DNA of 64,000 bases from Litomosoides sigmodontis (Eukaryota; Nematoda; Chromadorea; Rhabditida; Onchocercidae). The position numbers and the translations under genes are program-made. Shown here in pieces: positions 1-12,337 of this stretch. How positions within the stretch are numbered: position 1 is the stretch's first letter; each line of letters opens with the position of its first letter. Location of the stretch: the NCBI GenBank assembly GCA_963070105.1, contig OY718807.1, positions 7,665,983 to 7,729,982 of the forward strand, written 5' to 3'. The notes under the pieces are model-generated. The model had not been told where the DNA came from. It saw only the letters and a list, made by a program, of their open reading frames with translations, and did not search any database.

Positions 1-1185
<1,185 letters not shown>

Positions 1186-1351
1186 GGAAAGTAAGGAATT
1201 ATTTCACAAATTTTACAACATTAACAAATAACTAATTAAAAGTCCTGCAATTAAAGAGATTAAAATTGAGGGAATGTGAGAAAGCAAAAATTTAACACAA
1301 ATAAAAGGAGAAGTAATAAGTAAGTAGTGAAATGAAAATGTTAATTAATAA

Positions 1352-1542
1352 TTAATTGTTAAAAAAATTTCCTTCCGCGTAAATTGCTGTCTGATTGTTT
1401 GCGTAGTGAATGCATTTGTGCCAAAGTCCATCTTTTCTAAACGTTTCACCAACTTTTAGCACTTTTTTCCCAATTCTATCCGATCCAATGCAAGCTGTAG
1501 CAAAATTAAATATAGCTGCTATTAGCACTATCATTATCAATT

Positions 1543-1577
<35 letters not shown>

Positions 1578-2526
1578 TATTATTAATTATTATTGTATTA
1601 ATTAGTGGATGCACTAGAAATGTGCTATTTCAGCTGATGCATTTCGATCTGATAAACACTTCATGGCCAACAGTACTTTACCTATCATAATTGCTCCGCT
1701 GATTTATAGCAGTTTTTAGGTTACTTGATGATTTTCGTTTACTCAATCTCCTCATAAATCGTTAATTATGAGGTAAATTAATGAAATTTTTTCTTTGAAA
1801 TAAATCATTCCGTAGAAATGCTATGTGTCGGCAACACTCACACAGTATTTTTAAGAGATAAATAAAATTCATTCAATTATCCGTGTTACAATTCAACTGT
1901 CAGTGCTACAGTTCAATAATTATTCGATTGCTAAATTTTGCACGGTTTGTACGGTTTTGCACCGTTCGCAGTACGGTCGGTTGTAGATGTGAATTTTTCT
2001 TTTTTTTTCTTCTCAAAATTTTCCATTTATATGTTTGAAATATATATAGCATGTGGAAAGTAATAGTTTAGACACTTCACAATAGCCCAGCTAACCGATG
2101 ATAGTTTCGATGCCGTTACTGCACCTATATTTGAAGTGACCATTTGGTCGTCCATATTCCTCACCATCACTTCGTCTTTGACCCGTTGCATCGATGCAAT
2201 AATAAACTGTCTGACCATTTGCATCTTTCATGCTACCGAATTTCTGTTGAACAACATTTCCTCAAATAATTCCACAAACTTAAACGTTTCTATTTTTTTT
2301 CCGTCCATATGTTCTCTACAACTTTCCCTCATAACTATTCAATTGTGAAATTAAATTTAATTTCTTTTGTACCATTTCCATCCAAAACATTGTTAGCTAT
2401 CGTTCGATATTCCGATTTTCTCACACCTTTAGCAAGCCATTGTGACAATGTCACGGAACGTTGCGTTCCTCCCAGTGTGATAAGCGAATGAAGAACTGAT
2501 AGCACTGATAGCAATAGCACTCTCAT
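1352..2526 (-). CDS. secreted protein with MIG-18-like fibronectin type I domains
   Basis: The first ATG (2526) opens a good signal peptide (MRVLLLSVLSVLHSLI). The best-supported coding is downstream. A reading frame at about 2231-2096 gives a cysteine-bracketed domain (YYCIDATGQRR, then HFKYRCSNGIETII). It ends in phase 1 at a GTTAG donor and joins a CTACAG acceptor at 1494 to give CIGSDRIG, KVGETFRKDGLWHKC and a stop at 1352-1354. This C-x-DG-x-G-E/W-x-C pattern is that of the nematode 'abnormal cell migration protein 18-like fibronectin type I' domain, a family of secreted, extracellular-matrix-linked proteins. The middle (about 2240-2400) changes frame and needs one or two very short introns, for example GTTTAAG...CAACAG, so exon borders there are uncertain. 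Alternatively this stretch has decayed. A role in matrix or cell migration is inferred from the family only. Confidence 0.55.
1541..1590. repeat. (ATC)n/(ATT)n microsatellite
   Basis: A short run of ATC triplets passes into ATT triplets. It lies inside the last intron of the MIG-18-like gene, just upstream of the acceptor of its final exon. Confidence 0.9.
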
Positions 2527-4766
2527 ATCTGTGCGACAAAAAAAACGTGCATGAATTAAATAATAATTAAAATTTCACTCATTCAACAAGTATCACTTTC
2601 TCGATTAGCTCTGATTTTTGTATTTCATTTATAAACCTACGAAAGAATGCATTGCAAAACTCTTAGAAACAAAGAGACAAATGAAGGAAGAGAGAGAGAG
2701 GGATAAAAAGAAAAGGAAAAAAGGGACGATTTTAAAAAAGGTAAATTTAATAAAAGTGAAAATGAGTGGAATATTTGCAGCGAAAAAAAACAGTTAATTG
2801 ATTGGAAGAGAAATGTATTAATAAGTCATTTCATATGAAATTTCTTTTCAAATTGTTTACAACTACCACAATCATAACAACTCTCTCTCTCTCTCTCTTT
2901 CTCCCTCTCTTCTTTTTCATAGCTTTGAGGAAAACAAGTTTCTGACAACTCTTTTACCTTACCCCTTACCTTATTGTAAAAAAGAAAGGGGAAGGATGAA
3001 GCATACAATTAATTAACTGTGAGAATGGTAGGAAATGTGAGTGTTTTTTTTGAAGTTTTTTTGAGGCGAAAAAGGTAACAGTGATTGATTAATAATAATT
3101 TTAAAGCATTATACCTGTCCAAATGATTGCTAAATTCAGGTATTTCATTTTCAGTTGTGCATTTTTTTGCTCATAACTTTTGTGAGAAAAGAGAGAAACA
3201 GAGGAAGTAAGCAATTTAGTTGAGAAAAAAAAAGTGAAATTTGTTCAAATGGACGAACAATTTTTTAAATATTTTTTTTTGCAATAAAAAATTTGTTTTT
3301 TTGTTTGGAAAAATGCCGACAGTTTTATGTCTTTTTTTTTAAAAATTTTAATATTAATATCTATGCATTTTGTGGTGGAAATATTGCAATGTTTGAAGTG
3401 AAATGTTCACTTCATAATTCTTAAATATGAACTTCCATAGCATAAATTAACTGAAATTTATCGACTTACTAATATTTCATCAATCAACGAAAAAATAAAA
3501 TCAATCAAATGAGATTAGATCAATGAAGTGAACCATGCAATCTTAATTTAGTTAAATTTTCCTTAAAAAAACCAATGTATCATTTCAGATGGAAAATTAA
3601 TTTAAGCGAAAAAAAAGTGACGTATTTATTTGAAAGAGATAAGTTGCAGCTAATGTGCATAGCAGTAATCAGCAAAAAAAAGACAATAATATTGGAAATT
3701 TAAGGAAAAGCGTTTGCAGAAATCATTTAATAAATTTAATGTGACAAATTGATGATTAAAATTTTTCAAATTTTCAAATTAATGATTGAAAAGATAGCGA
3801 TGATGATAATTTTGATTTTTTTTGCTAATTTGTTGCTATTTGATTTGTTATCATCATTTTCGGTGCTCCTATGATATATTTTTATCATCCAAAATGATGT
3901 GTTTTTTCTTGTTAACTTTTTTTTTAATTGTTTAAAACCAAAAGTGGTAGGTTAGAAATTTCCAATTTTTTTTTCCATCTTTTTAAGCTAAACCTGTTAG
4001 CGGTGGGTTGGGAAGAATGTTTTTATTAACATCTACAAGTAACCGTGCTATAGAGACTGGAGGTGGTAGTAAGTGAAGTTAAAGTTAGAATGAAGAAGTA
4101 CTGTAAGAGAGAGTAATGAGAGAGGCGAATTGTGTAAGGAGAAGGAATTTGAAAAAAAAAATTTTGATAGTACCGCTTTGCGTATTACTGACATTACTGA
4201 TATATTATGTAATGCTTACAATGGAATTGAAAAACAACTTTAAAATTGCATAATCACTACACTTTTAGTCTGTGAAATATTTACAAATAATTTTAATTTA
4301 TTACTTCCTTTCCCCCCCTCTCTCTCTCTCTCTCATTTCTCTCACCGTTTTAACAGTTGCGATATTTTCAGTTGCTGTATTATTATTTCTCTTTACTTAC
4401 GTAATTTTTTCCATTTCAGATCTGTCTGTTTCAATCTGAAATGAAGATGAGTGAATTCAAATTGCATTCCTTTTTTTTCTCAGGGTATTCAAACTTGCAT
4501 AAATTTAAAAATTTGGAAAAATTGCTGATTAAATTTCCGAACATTTCTCAGCCATTTTTTTTCATTCATTCAGCAGCACTTCAACTGAAATTTATCATAA
4601 TTATTCGCAACAAAATTTTTGGAGAAATCTAACTAAAAGTAACTTGAAAAATTCATTTAAATACGAACTGTCAAAAGCGTGACTAAAAATAACTTGAAAA
4701 ATTGATTTAAATTAATTAAATATCAAGAATATGAGTGTATTTACACGTTTCACTGTGACGGCATAT
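2527..4766. other. gene-poor AT-rich spacer
   Basis: No convincing exon was found. It contains a CT tract near 2881-2910, a second CT tract near 4317-4335, many poly-A/T runs, and an imperfect tandem duplication of about 50 bp near 4628-4715 (ACTAAAA.TAACTTGAAAAATT.ATTTAAAT twice). Short ORFs here are T-rich and resemble no family. Confidence 0.6.
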
Positions 4767-5961
4767 TCAGGGTAATGGTTGCGTAACCTTAGCAGCTGAA
4801 TCATAAAGTTCACAGGCCACGTGCAACCACGCGATCAAATTCATCGATACGATTTTGTTCACGACTTTTCGATGTCCGATCGCCCTAACTCATTCTGGCG
4901 TACCACATGTTGATCGTAGTGTTCGATACTGAAATTATGCAAATATTTCAGTTACAGACATATCATTATTATTATATCATTTAGTTTATCTTATCAGTTT
5001 TACATCTCAAAATACTCTTTGCAGCAAAATTATTGCATTAATCTTATTCTATTCAAAAATTAAAATGTCTTTTAGAGATTTAAAGATTACTTCTTTTTTT
5101 TCAACAATGCAATTAGCGATAAAGCTTACCTTTCCGTCTTCATTGGCATACATTTTTGTCATGCACAGATCAAGCAGTACAGTGATCGGTTGATCAACAC
5201 TTCAAAAAAAACCCATATTATTCGGTTTCAGATCACGACGTCTTCATTGGCATACATTTTTGTCATGCACAGATCAAGCAGTACAGTGATCGGTTGATCA
5301 ACACTTCAAAAAAAACCCATATTATTCGGTTTCAGATCACGACGTCTTCATTGGCATACATTTTTGTCATGCACAGATCAAGCAGTACAGTGATCGGTTG
5401 ATCAACACTTCAAAAAAAACCCATATTATTCGGTTTCAGATCACGACGTCTTCATTGGCATACATTTTTGTCATGCACAGATCAAGCAGTACAGTGATCG
5501 GTTGATCAACACTTCAAAAAAAACCCATATTATTCGGTTTCAGATTACGACGTAGTAGGCTTTCATGATGCCTATCATGATAGTGAATTTCATCTAACAT
5601 TTCACACATACTTTTTTACAGTCTTCCTCTAACTAACACTTTTGGTTGCACCTTTCGTATCAGTTTTTACGTCACGTACTGCAAATACAACACCATACGT
5701 TGCCTCACTAAGTGCTTCCGTCACCTGAGGAAAGAGATGATGTAAATTTTTTTTTTAATTTTCTAAACAGTTTTTTAAACATTTTCTTTTTTGTTTAAAA
5801 AAAAAACCATTTTCTAAATAACCGACAAAAATTAAGCTAAAAGTTAAGCGGAAATTTAAGTTAAAATTAAGTTAAACGTTAAAAGTTAGACCTACCAACG
5901 ACGATTGAGCGAACGGTGCAATTTTGGCATAAATGCTTCGCAATTGCATGCTTTTCACCAT
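4767..5961 (-). pseudogene. decayed CK1/TTBK-like protein kinase with amplified exon
   Basis: On the minus strand, successive exon-like pieces with intact-looking splice sites follow the order of a kinase domain. A start at 5961 (MVKSMQLRSIYAK, exon to 5896) joins an exon from 5724 with a degraded glycine loop (EATYGVVFAVRDV). Next come the catalytic loop (RRNLKPNNM, D of HRD replaced), an activation segment start (VLLDLCMTKMYANEDGK, DLC in place of DFG, donor GTAAGC), and an exon from 4928 with ACTIVATION-like TLRSTCGTPE. The last piece contains a TGA, then IAWLHVACELYDSAAKV, reached only through a frameshift. The exon with the catalytic loop exists in four tandem 104-bp copies, which is not a multiple of three. 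Stops, frameshifts, the lost catalytic Asp and the exon amplification make this a pseudogene. The subfamily (casein kinase 1 / tau-tubulin kinase-like, expanded in nematodes) is an inference from LKPNN and the general layout. Confidence 0.6.
5135..5550. repeat. four tandem copies of a 104-bp kinase-exon unit
   Basis: Units start at 5135, 5239, 5343 and 5447. They look identical except for one base in the last copy (GATTACG for GATCACG). Each unit covers, on minus, the RRDLKPNNMGF and PITVLLDLCMTKMY coding stretch. Confidence 0.95.
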
Positions 5962-6261
5962 TTTCCTGCAGCAGACAAAATACTTGCAACCTGAAACTTA
6001 CACGTATAATCCTATCAGATAATACAGTTCAACCTGTCTGGTGATAATTTGATAATTTGTCTTATCAGGTGATAATATTTTGAACGTACAATACTTCAAC
6101 AGCGTATGACGGTAACTTTATTGCTAACTTTAACGATCCTAATGTTTACTGCGGATGTCTTACTAGTATCTATCTAGTAATTATCGATCGATAATTACCG
6201 ATGTATAGGTAATTACTGGAAAGTGGAGCAGAACACAGAGATCCATCGATAGCAGTCGTCC

Positions 6262-6922
6262 ATGGCAACAGAAATAGTTGAGTGGACGACGATGTCGGGA
6301 ACTGCCATACCTTCTCTCCTTCTTCTCATCCTCAACTTTTCCTACACGTTCACCGATATTTGCATAAAGTCAGTCTTTCTACATTCCACCAAACCACTGA
6401 ATGTGTCTAATAAATTATTTTGCATTGTACGCCAAAACGGTTAGTAATTTCATTTGTGAATTTTAATTGCTAATCGAACGAGGAATGGCTAACAGTTAGT
6501 TGAAAAGAGCAACGAAACAGAACTGATAATTAATTAAATTAGCTCAAAAATAGGCGATGAAATATTATTTTTAATTTCCACTAATTTGAATTGTATTCTA
6601 TTTTTGACAATAATTAATATAATCGAGAATGACTGTAGTAATATTTATTAGCATGAATTCTCTCAAATATCTCAATTCTACAATTTTGACGAAATAATAA
6701 TACTTGCTAAATTGGAAAATCTATAATATATTTTAATAGTTAGAAAATTTTAACTTAAAGTTGGCATTATAGAATTAAAATTTGTTACTTTCCCTCATTT
6801 GAATCAGTTATCCATTTTTAGATTAATAATACTATTGAATTTGCTAAATTTTCAACCAATAAGTTTTTAGACATATCAAATGATTGTTAAGGAAAAAATG
6901 AAAAATTAAAGGAAAGATCCAC

Positions 6923-6960
<38 letters not shown>

Positions 6961-7120
6961 AGGAGGGAAAGTGAATGAATGAGAATGAAATCAAATGTAA
7001 ATAATTTGCAAAATGAATTTTTTAGAAAATGTTGCCTCTACGAAAGTAGCACCATTCCGAACAATAAGCCATTTTCGTAAATATGTACCATCAAAATACG
7101 ATATTATCTCCTCGCCAAAG
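6262..7120 (+). CDS. candidate 5' exons of the tectonic-like gene
   Basis: An ORF from 6262 (alternative ATG at 6292) begins with a hydrophobic leader (MSGTAIPSLLLLILNFSYTF) that would serve as a signal peptide, as expected for a secreted or ER-routed tectonic. It ends in phase 1 at 6439 before GTTAG. A TTTTAG acceptor at 7025 opens a matching phase-1 exon (NVASTKVAPFRTISHFRKYV) ending at 7120 before GTTGGTG. The frames join without a stop. Both strands at 7050-7310 give protein-like text, for example minus ISYFDGTYLRKWLIVRNG, so strand is not certain. Further exons between 7120 and 8295 are needed to reach the tectonic core and I could not place them. The link to the downstream gene is inference from orientation and the leader peptide. 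Confidence 0.3.
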
Positions 7121-8294
7121 GTTGGTGAAATTTCAATAAAATTTGTGGGAAATCTGAAATGACGTAGCAGTAACTCAAATTACCGCTACTCATTTCGTCG
7201 GCTAAAATTAACAAAGGAATTGATCGTACAACTGCATAGCCTTTTACGTCGATCAGTGCAATATCGCAACACAAAGGCAATTAATTGATTAATCGCTTTG
7301 TAAGCTTTAATTATTGCTAACATAGCCGTGCTGCACTAATCGCACATAACTTTGATGTGCCGCCGCTTTGCTACATCCATCCTTTGTTTGCAAGATGACA
7401 CCTTAACCTTCAATTTCCTCTTTTATCTGCAAATTCTTCCATACAGACGATCGGTAAGTGGACTCTCACTGACCGCTCCTCGTAACCATTCGTGGTCGTC
7501 GTCCATCGCTGCACTACACCAGCATTACTCTAAAATAACTTACAGCTAATTCAGATTTTTTCAAATTCAATTCGTTTCTTCAATAAAATAATTATCAGTG
7601 TAGTAAGAAGTCCTACCACAGCACAAACTATTCGAATAATTCAGAAACTTTTCAAAATTATCACAACTATTAATTTTATTTTAAAAACTTTAGAATTTCG
7701 ATTTTTTTTTCTTTTTTGCACAATTAATTTTCAATTTATATTTCTGATAGGTAGTGATACATAATAGCTATAGTTGACAGGAAGAGTAGTGAACTCAAAT
7801 ATTCTTCCACTGTTATGCTGTTGTTGTTGTAGTACAGTTTTGACAAACTTTAATTTCACACTTCCATTTCTTTCCTCTCTTTTTTGCTAATTGAGGAAAA
7901 TTTCTCGCGCGCAAATTTCACTCACATTGTGATTATTTTCGTTTTTTTTTTTCCTATTGAAATGAATTGCAATTTATTGCGAAAAATTAGCTGAGCATTT
8001 CAGGAGGGAATAATTGAGGTGTGGGAGGATGAGAAATTGGTGCCTTTCGAGTATCCGACAGCAATCTTTTCCGATCATTGTGCCGGAACTGCGCCACTCC
8101 GTTTGTTCCATTTGTTCATTTTATTCGGCTTTTTCTTTCCTCTTTTCCGTCGAAGAAAGAAAGCAACAAGCATTTAACGAACTGAATGGATGGAATAGTT
8201 TGAGTGTGACAATTATTTCAACTTTAAAATTATCATTTTTTCCTCATTGCTTCAATGAATTTGCAATTCCTCAAATTCATCCGTGAAATTTTAG
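7121..8294. other. unresolved stretch between candidate and firm tectonic exons
   Basis: Coding-like but unplaced segments occur on plus near 7180-7280 (YSFRRLKLTKELIVQLHSLL) and 7350-7460 (a GTAAGTGG donor follows 7456). On minus, a stretch over 7150-7290 reads GYAVVRSIPLLILADEM. The two strands cannot both be genuine. The segment 7560-8290 shows only poly-T and short chance ORFs. Confidence 0.35.
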
Positions 8295-10443
8295 CGTTAT
8301 CCAGGAATATCAGCATTGCTTGCACACCGCAGTGGAATGTGTTTGATGAGGAGTTTTGCAATGATTTAAAATATCTCAATGTTAGCTATTATTTGCGCAA
8401 ATATTCCACTAAGGTAGGTAATTAATAAATTTTTGCAATTTTTATTTTATCATTGAATTTGAAATGCTAAATTTTTTTGAAAAGGTCAAACGTTCCGCTA
8501 ACCTAAGTCACTCTCGGTTGTGGTTGAAATGAACGGTAAATTGAATTTTCCGTTGCATTCATAATTTAATGGTAAATTTTTGACAATGATCTTGCTATTA
8601 TCAATTTATCATTCTAAATAATTTCATGAATAATTGCTTCTACAAATAAGTCAATCAAACTTCAATTTTCAGCAGGAAGTATGGAAATATGTAACTGTCA
8701 ATGGGTAACTTCTAGATTTACAAAATGTATAAGTTAGGTTTTCAATTTGTAATTGAGGAAGTGCTTTTTTTAGAGGAATGGAAATCGAACGATAGTCTCA
8801 CTGGAGGGCATTCCGGAAAAGAGCCATTTAATCCGCTGGTCATACTGGAATGGTACAGCCTGTATTAATGCTGTTGCAAAAGTAAGTTTACAGTTGGCTG
8901 GACGCTAAAGTATGAGTAACTAAGCAGTGCAAGAGTCTAACAGCAACAACCTTTAATTACTTCTTTTTAAAAAGCTCAGGTCTAATTTAACTAGAAAGCA
9001 GTTAATTTAAATGAAGCGTGAATTATCATTACGGAGTGTGCAAGTCTTGGTGAATGTAGCTTACGTCGGTCTGTTATCAGTGCGATTGTGCATAAATTAC
9101 AGGTGCTAATTAAGTTTATCACTCATAATGGATTACTGGAAGATATAACAGCAAATGTTCATTACGTTAATGTAACCAAACAAAGCTATTCACAGCAGTT
9201 CTATCAATTCGATGCAATTTTCATTGAAATTTCACCAACTTCAAATGGCGTTGAAGTGAGGAAACAATCATTAGGTTATGATATGGGACAGGTAATTCGA
9301 ATTCGAATTGAAAGTGCCGGAAATGTGAAATTTGCAATTTCCTCCGGAATGGAATGTAACACTCGGAAGCAGCAAATTAATGTACGACTTGGTATTCAAA
9401 TTAATACAGCGTGTCGTCTAAGGTATGCTTCGAAATTTTTTTATGCTAATAAGCATTATTATTGTTATCGATTATTGATTGGTTGATGGATCGCTTTTGA
9501 TTGACCGATGTTTTATTTTTTGTTGAGTGACTTAAACGTATCATTTTATTTGCTTGAACATTTGTTAGCAAAATGTTTAGTTATGCTAAACTTTAGTGAA
9601 TAAAAATTATTTAAATTAGAATTTAATTTCACGCATAAATTATCAAGTTATATCGAATTAATTCAAATTTATTATGAAATTTATATTGTTGTTGTTTTAG
9701 AATTACGACATGTGCTCAGATAACGGCTCAAATTCAGGAATTACTTAATGAATGGAATGAACTTACCGTTTACAGTTTACCGTACGATACAAATGAAACA
9801 GTTACTTTGCGAAATGAGAGAATGACTTTCCTCACCAAAATGGTTATTAATTTGATTTGATCTCATTTCCTCTCACTTCTCTAATTCATTCATAAATTTA
9901 ATCAAAAAGGGAAAAAGTGAAAATTTATCAGTTAATAGCAAATTGAAATTTTTTATTAATTGATTTAAAGTCAATTAATCGTAAATATGTATTACATAAT
10001 TAATTTCTCACATAATTAATAAAGAGCGATGATAACGGACAAGTATTTGTTGATACGTACTTAATTATTCCCTCAAAAAATTTAGCACTTTTTTTTTGTT
10101 ATTTATTCCTTTTGCATAATTTACATTGGAGGTTTTGCAGAATGAGAGAATGGATGATGAAAGTTGTGAGTTAGCAACAGCTGCATCAATTCAATTTGCA
10201 TATGTACGTTTTGGAAATATGCAATCGTACTCTCATCGTTTAGTGTCAATGGAAATTGAATTAAGCAAATCTGTGGTCATCAACTTAAGCACATATCCTT
10301 TTCAGTATTTGTATTTTAATTTTATAATTTATTTCATTGATCAAACTGTTGCGCCAATTCAACTCTTTGCAAGAGCGCCAACTCTTGATATTGCCTTACC
10401 GTTTGACTTCTTTTATCCATTTTTCACTGAAACTTCACTTTAA
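8295..10443 (+). CDS. tctn-1: tectonic-like protein (ciliary transition zone)
   Basis: Exons: 8295-8413, 8774-8881, 9103-9422, 9701-9800 (probable donor), 10141-10443; all phases agree. Tectonics act in the MKS module of the ciliary transition zone. Family features seen are C-INAVAKVLIKFITHNG (cf. the C-VNA...V.Y.I.. start of the tectonic domain), then SLGYDMG where tectonics have SGNPGY..G, EC followed by RLGIQINTACRLR (cf. FG.N...GC.L), an ATAASIQFAYVRFG block, and a C-terminal FDFFYPFF. The ATG at 9088 is not a start: TTACAG at 9102 is the acceptor. An AATAAA lies at 10628. Intron 9801-10140 is ambiguous: read-through ends at a TGA near 9860, giving a shorter form. In nematodes cilia occur only on sensory neurons, so expression should be neuronal. 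Identification rests on pattern, not on a search. Confidence 0.65.
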
Positions 10444-12337
10444 TCAATTTTCAATGGAAAAATTTGTGTATGATAAGTAGTACATCTACTAGTAGTGTGT
10501 AGTAAAATCATTTAGATTGTAAATGTGAAATTTCTGAGTAAATTAACTTCTTAAATGATTTCAATCATACGCTCTCAAATGTTACTTTATCTTTTGCTAA
10601 TGCACAAAGGATGATTTTTTTAAATGAAATAAAAAGCATGAATTAATGGGAAAAAAAAGGACTAAACAAAGAAGATTGGATTTTTTGTGTTTGAAATTTT
10701 AAAATTGTACAACAACATCACTGCGACAATTAATTAATTGATCCAATAAAAACGCCGACTGATTAAATGCTCTTACTCCTCCACTCCCATCTCCGCCACC
10801 TCGCAAACAGTAAAGTGAATTCAAATTCAGCAAATGAGATCAATTTGCCAAATTAGAGAAATGTAAAGTAAGCAAAAACTTTTTTTTCTGCGCAAATATG
10901 TCAAATTTTTTTTGGTCATTACTAGTTGAAAGTTCTTGTTGAAAAGTAAAAAGTTGAAATTAAGAAAAAATTTAAATTGAAACTGAAGGAAGTGGAAGTT
11001 AGTAAGGTTGGTGAAAAAAAGAGTTCGCTGTTTAAATTTAGCACCAATTATGAGCGCTGAACTTCTCGCCACTCATTTCTTGTTTCACTTTTTCTCCCTT
11101 TTTTATTTTGTGCAATAATGCAAAAAATTTTCAAATGCATCATTTCACTTCTATTTGGCGGAGAAAGAAAGCACAAAGTATTAAAGCGATGAATTAGCGA
11201 ATTAGAATTACTCACTGAATTAGAATCAGTTGAAAAATGAATAATTTTATTTTACGTCTTTCTTTTCTTTAAATTTCAATTCACTCGTTTTCCTTGCACA
11301 ATTTTTACACAAGCAAAAAATGAAAAAAGAAGAAAATTGTGATATAGCGAAAAGTGAAAAAATTAATAATCGTTTTTGTTGTTGTTGCAAATCATTCTTT
11401 TACAACTAGCTGCACCTGAAATATTTCTAAAAATTGTGCAAAAAGAGCACTTCACTTTCCTCATCGAACTTTTACTTCATCGCATGGAAATGTGAAGGAT
11501 GGAGGAGGAAGGAAGAAAGAGTTGGGGAAGTGTTTTTGAGTTGATGTTAATTTGAAGGTTGAAAGAGAAAATAGGTTAAGATGAATGGAAACCTGAATTT
11601 TGTAATTTAAATGAAGCATAGATAACGACCGAACAGATAGTTAGATGACAGTGGGAATAGTAAACGACGAGAGAATGAGTGAATTGAGGAGGTGGAAGAG
11701 AGCACAATTATTTCAACATATAAAAATGAATAGTACTCGTTGGTTAACGTCACTCAACACAACACGTACAATAATAACAGCTCATCTTCATTCGTCAGCA
11801 TGCGCCATTACGGTTCAGGAAAACTGGGTAGTTCGTTTTTTTTCCGTAAATTCACATATATGTGAATGAGAAGTTCGAATTGAATAAACAACTGTTTCAA
11901 AATTTAATTCTATAAAAATTAAATTAATTAAAATTTGAGTGGTTTACTTTTTTTTTGCTTTAATGAAAAAATGAAGTGAAATTTATGCATCAAAATAAGC
12001 ATAATTTTTTATCATTTTCGAATTTTTTGACGAATGAAAATATTAAAGCAAAAAAATATACATATATATATGTGTTAATTAAAGTTTTTAATTAATTGAA
12101 GTAATCAATGATTAAAGTACTTTAAAAAATTTTAATTTAAATTATTTTAGGCAATTAAAATGATCGTTACAGTAATTAGTTAACAAAATTTTAATTTAAA
12201 GAAATTATTTAAAGCAGTCATCTAATGCAAAAATTGTATAATGTATCTAATTAATTTTTTATCAAATATAATCGTTTCCAAAATTGAATTGAGCAACTTT
12301 TATTGCAAAAAAAAAATTTCCATAATTAATTTTTAAT
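10444..12337. other. intergenic AT-rich spacer
   Basis: It holds the 3' end of the tectonic-like gene, with AATAAA at 10628-10633, and no convincing exon. A 74-codon ORF at 11645-11869 has no recognisable feature. A short AACATATAAAAATG at about 11716 resembles a TATA box but nothing supports promoter use. Confidence 0.5.

Noticed and set aside
5135..5550. CRISPR-like array (four regularly spaced repeats)
   Set aside because: Units are contiguous with no spacers and encode kinase text; eukaryotic setting.
8014..8286. 90-codon plus-strand ORF next to the first firm tectonic exon
   Set aside because: No family features. The tectonic exon begins at its own TTTTAG acceptor (8294) in another frame.
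9088..9102. ATG at 9088 as the start of a 132-residue protein
   Set aside because: A TTACAG acceptor at 9102 and in-phase joining to the exon ending at 8881 show that this ATG is intronic.
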